From positions 1-5,683 of the forward strand of contig JAQTVP010000108.1 of NCBI GenBank assembly GCA_028707015.1: DNA of 5,683 nucleotides, written 5' to 3'. This DNA is from Dehalococcoidales bacterium (GTDB lineage: Bacteria > Chloroflexota > Dehalococcoidia > Dehalococcoidales > JAQTVP01). The position numbers were made by a program, and so were the translations under genes. A model generated the notes under the pieces. It worked only from the letters and a program-made list of their open reading frames with translations. It was not told where the DNA came from and did no database searches. Below are positions 5,225 to 5,683 of the stretch, one piece after another (within the stretch, counting starts at the first letter, position 1; every line of letters begins with the position of its first letter).

Positions 5225-5683
5225 TTTCTTTCTCTCTTAATATTGTCAAAATTTCAGTAGCAGTCTGTGCTTCAAATATTTCATGCTCAATTTGGTCAGT
5301 TAAAATAAATAGGGGAGCTGCATTCTGAACGTTAAGTTTCCACCTCAGATTAGTTGGGTCTTGACCACCAAGGTAAATTTCCGCCTTATAACCAGCCTTA
5401 CGCAGATAATCAGCTGTAGCAAAACCTTCTTTTAGTGCCACTGGTTTTACTTCAATTACAACTTTTTGAGCAACTGGTTTAACTAAATTTTCTACCCCAG
5501 CAAGATTCATTAATCGATCCAGATATAGCGCAAATCCGAAGGCTGGAATATCTTTACCGCCCATTAAAGGGATAAGAGCATCATATCTGCCCCCACCACC
5601 AATACTGTCTTCCCCTATCAGAATCTGAAAAATAACACCTGTGTAATATTCAAAACCTCTGCCGGAAGCCATGTCAATCTGAC
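5199..5683 (-). CDS. hisZ: ATP phosphoribosyltransferase regulatory subunit (HisRS paralogue), N-terminus beyond window edge
   Basis: HisZ is a paralogue of the histidyl-tRNA synthetase catalytic core that activates short-form HisG and gives it histidine feedback control. The frame is open to the window edge (in-frame QID precedes the methionine at 5672), so that methionine is internal and roughly the first 250 or more residues are missing. Counting from it, RGFEYYTG (5-12) is the HisA-1 motif of HisRS/HisZ, GGGGRYDAL (25-33) is HisA-2, and PAFGFALYLDRL (43-54) is class II motif 3. About 100 residues follow, resembling a HisRS anticodon-binding-type domain (ADYLRKAGYKAEIYLGG, 87-103). The 26-nt overlap with hisG supports HisZ over a true HisRS (hisS), which cannot be excluded from this fragment because the motif arginine (R5) is retained. 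The stop TAA is at 5201-5199. Confidence 0.85.
   Translation of the reverse strand, partial: QIDMASGRGFEYYTGVIFQILIGEDSIGGGGRYDALIPLMGGKDIPAFGFALYLDRLMNLAGVENLVKPVAQKVVIEVKPVALKEGFATADYLRKAGYKAEIYLGGQDPTNLRWKLNVQNAAPLFILTDQIEHEIFEAQTATEILTILREKENDNKNSIT
5231..5236 (-). promoter_or_regulatory. Weak purine-rich ribosome site of hisG
   Basis: GAGAGA, 6 nt before the hisG ATG, inside the hisZ coding sequence in a purine-rich run. It is a poor match to the consensus, so hisG translation probably leans on coupling to hisZ through the 26-nt overlap (inference). Confidence 0.4.

Noticed and set aside
5670..5672. ATG at 5672 as the true start of the hisZ-like gene
   Set aside because: The conserved HisRS-type block continues upstream in frame (QID before the methionine, matching the aspartate before RGxxYYTG), so this methionine is internal.

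Overview
The window is a compact, AT-leaning stretch of bacterial chromosome with almost no non-coding DNA. Five histidine-biosynthesis genes lie head to tail on the minus strand (reading from the right edge: hisZ, hisG, hisD, hisC, hisB). They meet the 3' end of a plus-strand purine gene, purC, at the left. hisZ runs off the right edge and purC off the left edge; the other four genes are complete. No stretch longer than 9 bases lies between genes, and no RNA gene, mobile element, CRISPR array or promoter was seen.

The likely source is a Chloroflexota bacterium of the Dehalococcoidia type. This is inferred from my memory of HisC sequences: the short N-terminal extension before the DANEN motif and the TFSKWMGLAGLRVGYG region resemble Dehalococcoides HisC. 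It also fits the HisZ-dependent short form of HisG and the moderate AT content. No search was run, so the assignment is tentative.

Layout: purC (1-755, plus, N-terminus missing) overlaps the end of hisB by 9 bases in convergent orientation. On the minus strand, hisB (747-1328, GTG start) follows hisC (1333-2436, ATG), which follows hisD (2446-3765, TTG start), which follows hisG (3767-5224, ATG). hisG in turn overlaps hisZ (5199-5683, N-terminus missing) by 26 bases. The junctions are +4, +9, +1 and -26 nt, so the his genes almost certainly form one translationally coupled operon.

In the pathway, HisZ plus HisG make phosphoribosyl-ATP (step 1), HisB dehydrates imidazoleglycerol phosphate, HisC transaminates imidazole-acetol phosphate, and HisD oxidises histidinol to histidine (last two steps). 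hisI/E, hisA, hisH, hisF and a histidinol-phosphate phosphatase are not in the window. hisB ends the visible run because purC converges on it.

The feature most worth attention is hisG. It is a single 485-codon frame holding two complete short-form HisG units in tandem. The two halves have lost different conserved active-site motifs: the N half keeps the N-terminal PKGR and SR-x-YR motifs but has lost the acidic residue of the PRPP loop, while the C half keeps the PRPP loop and the R-P-Q-D motif but has lost PKGR and SR. This looks like a fused pseudo-heterodimer that may share one composite active site.
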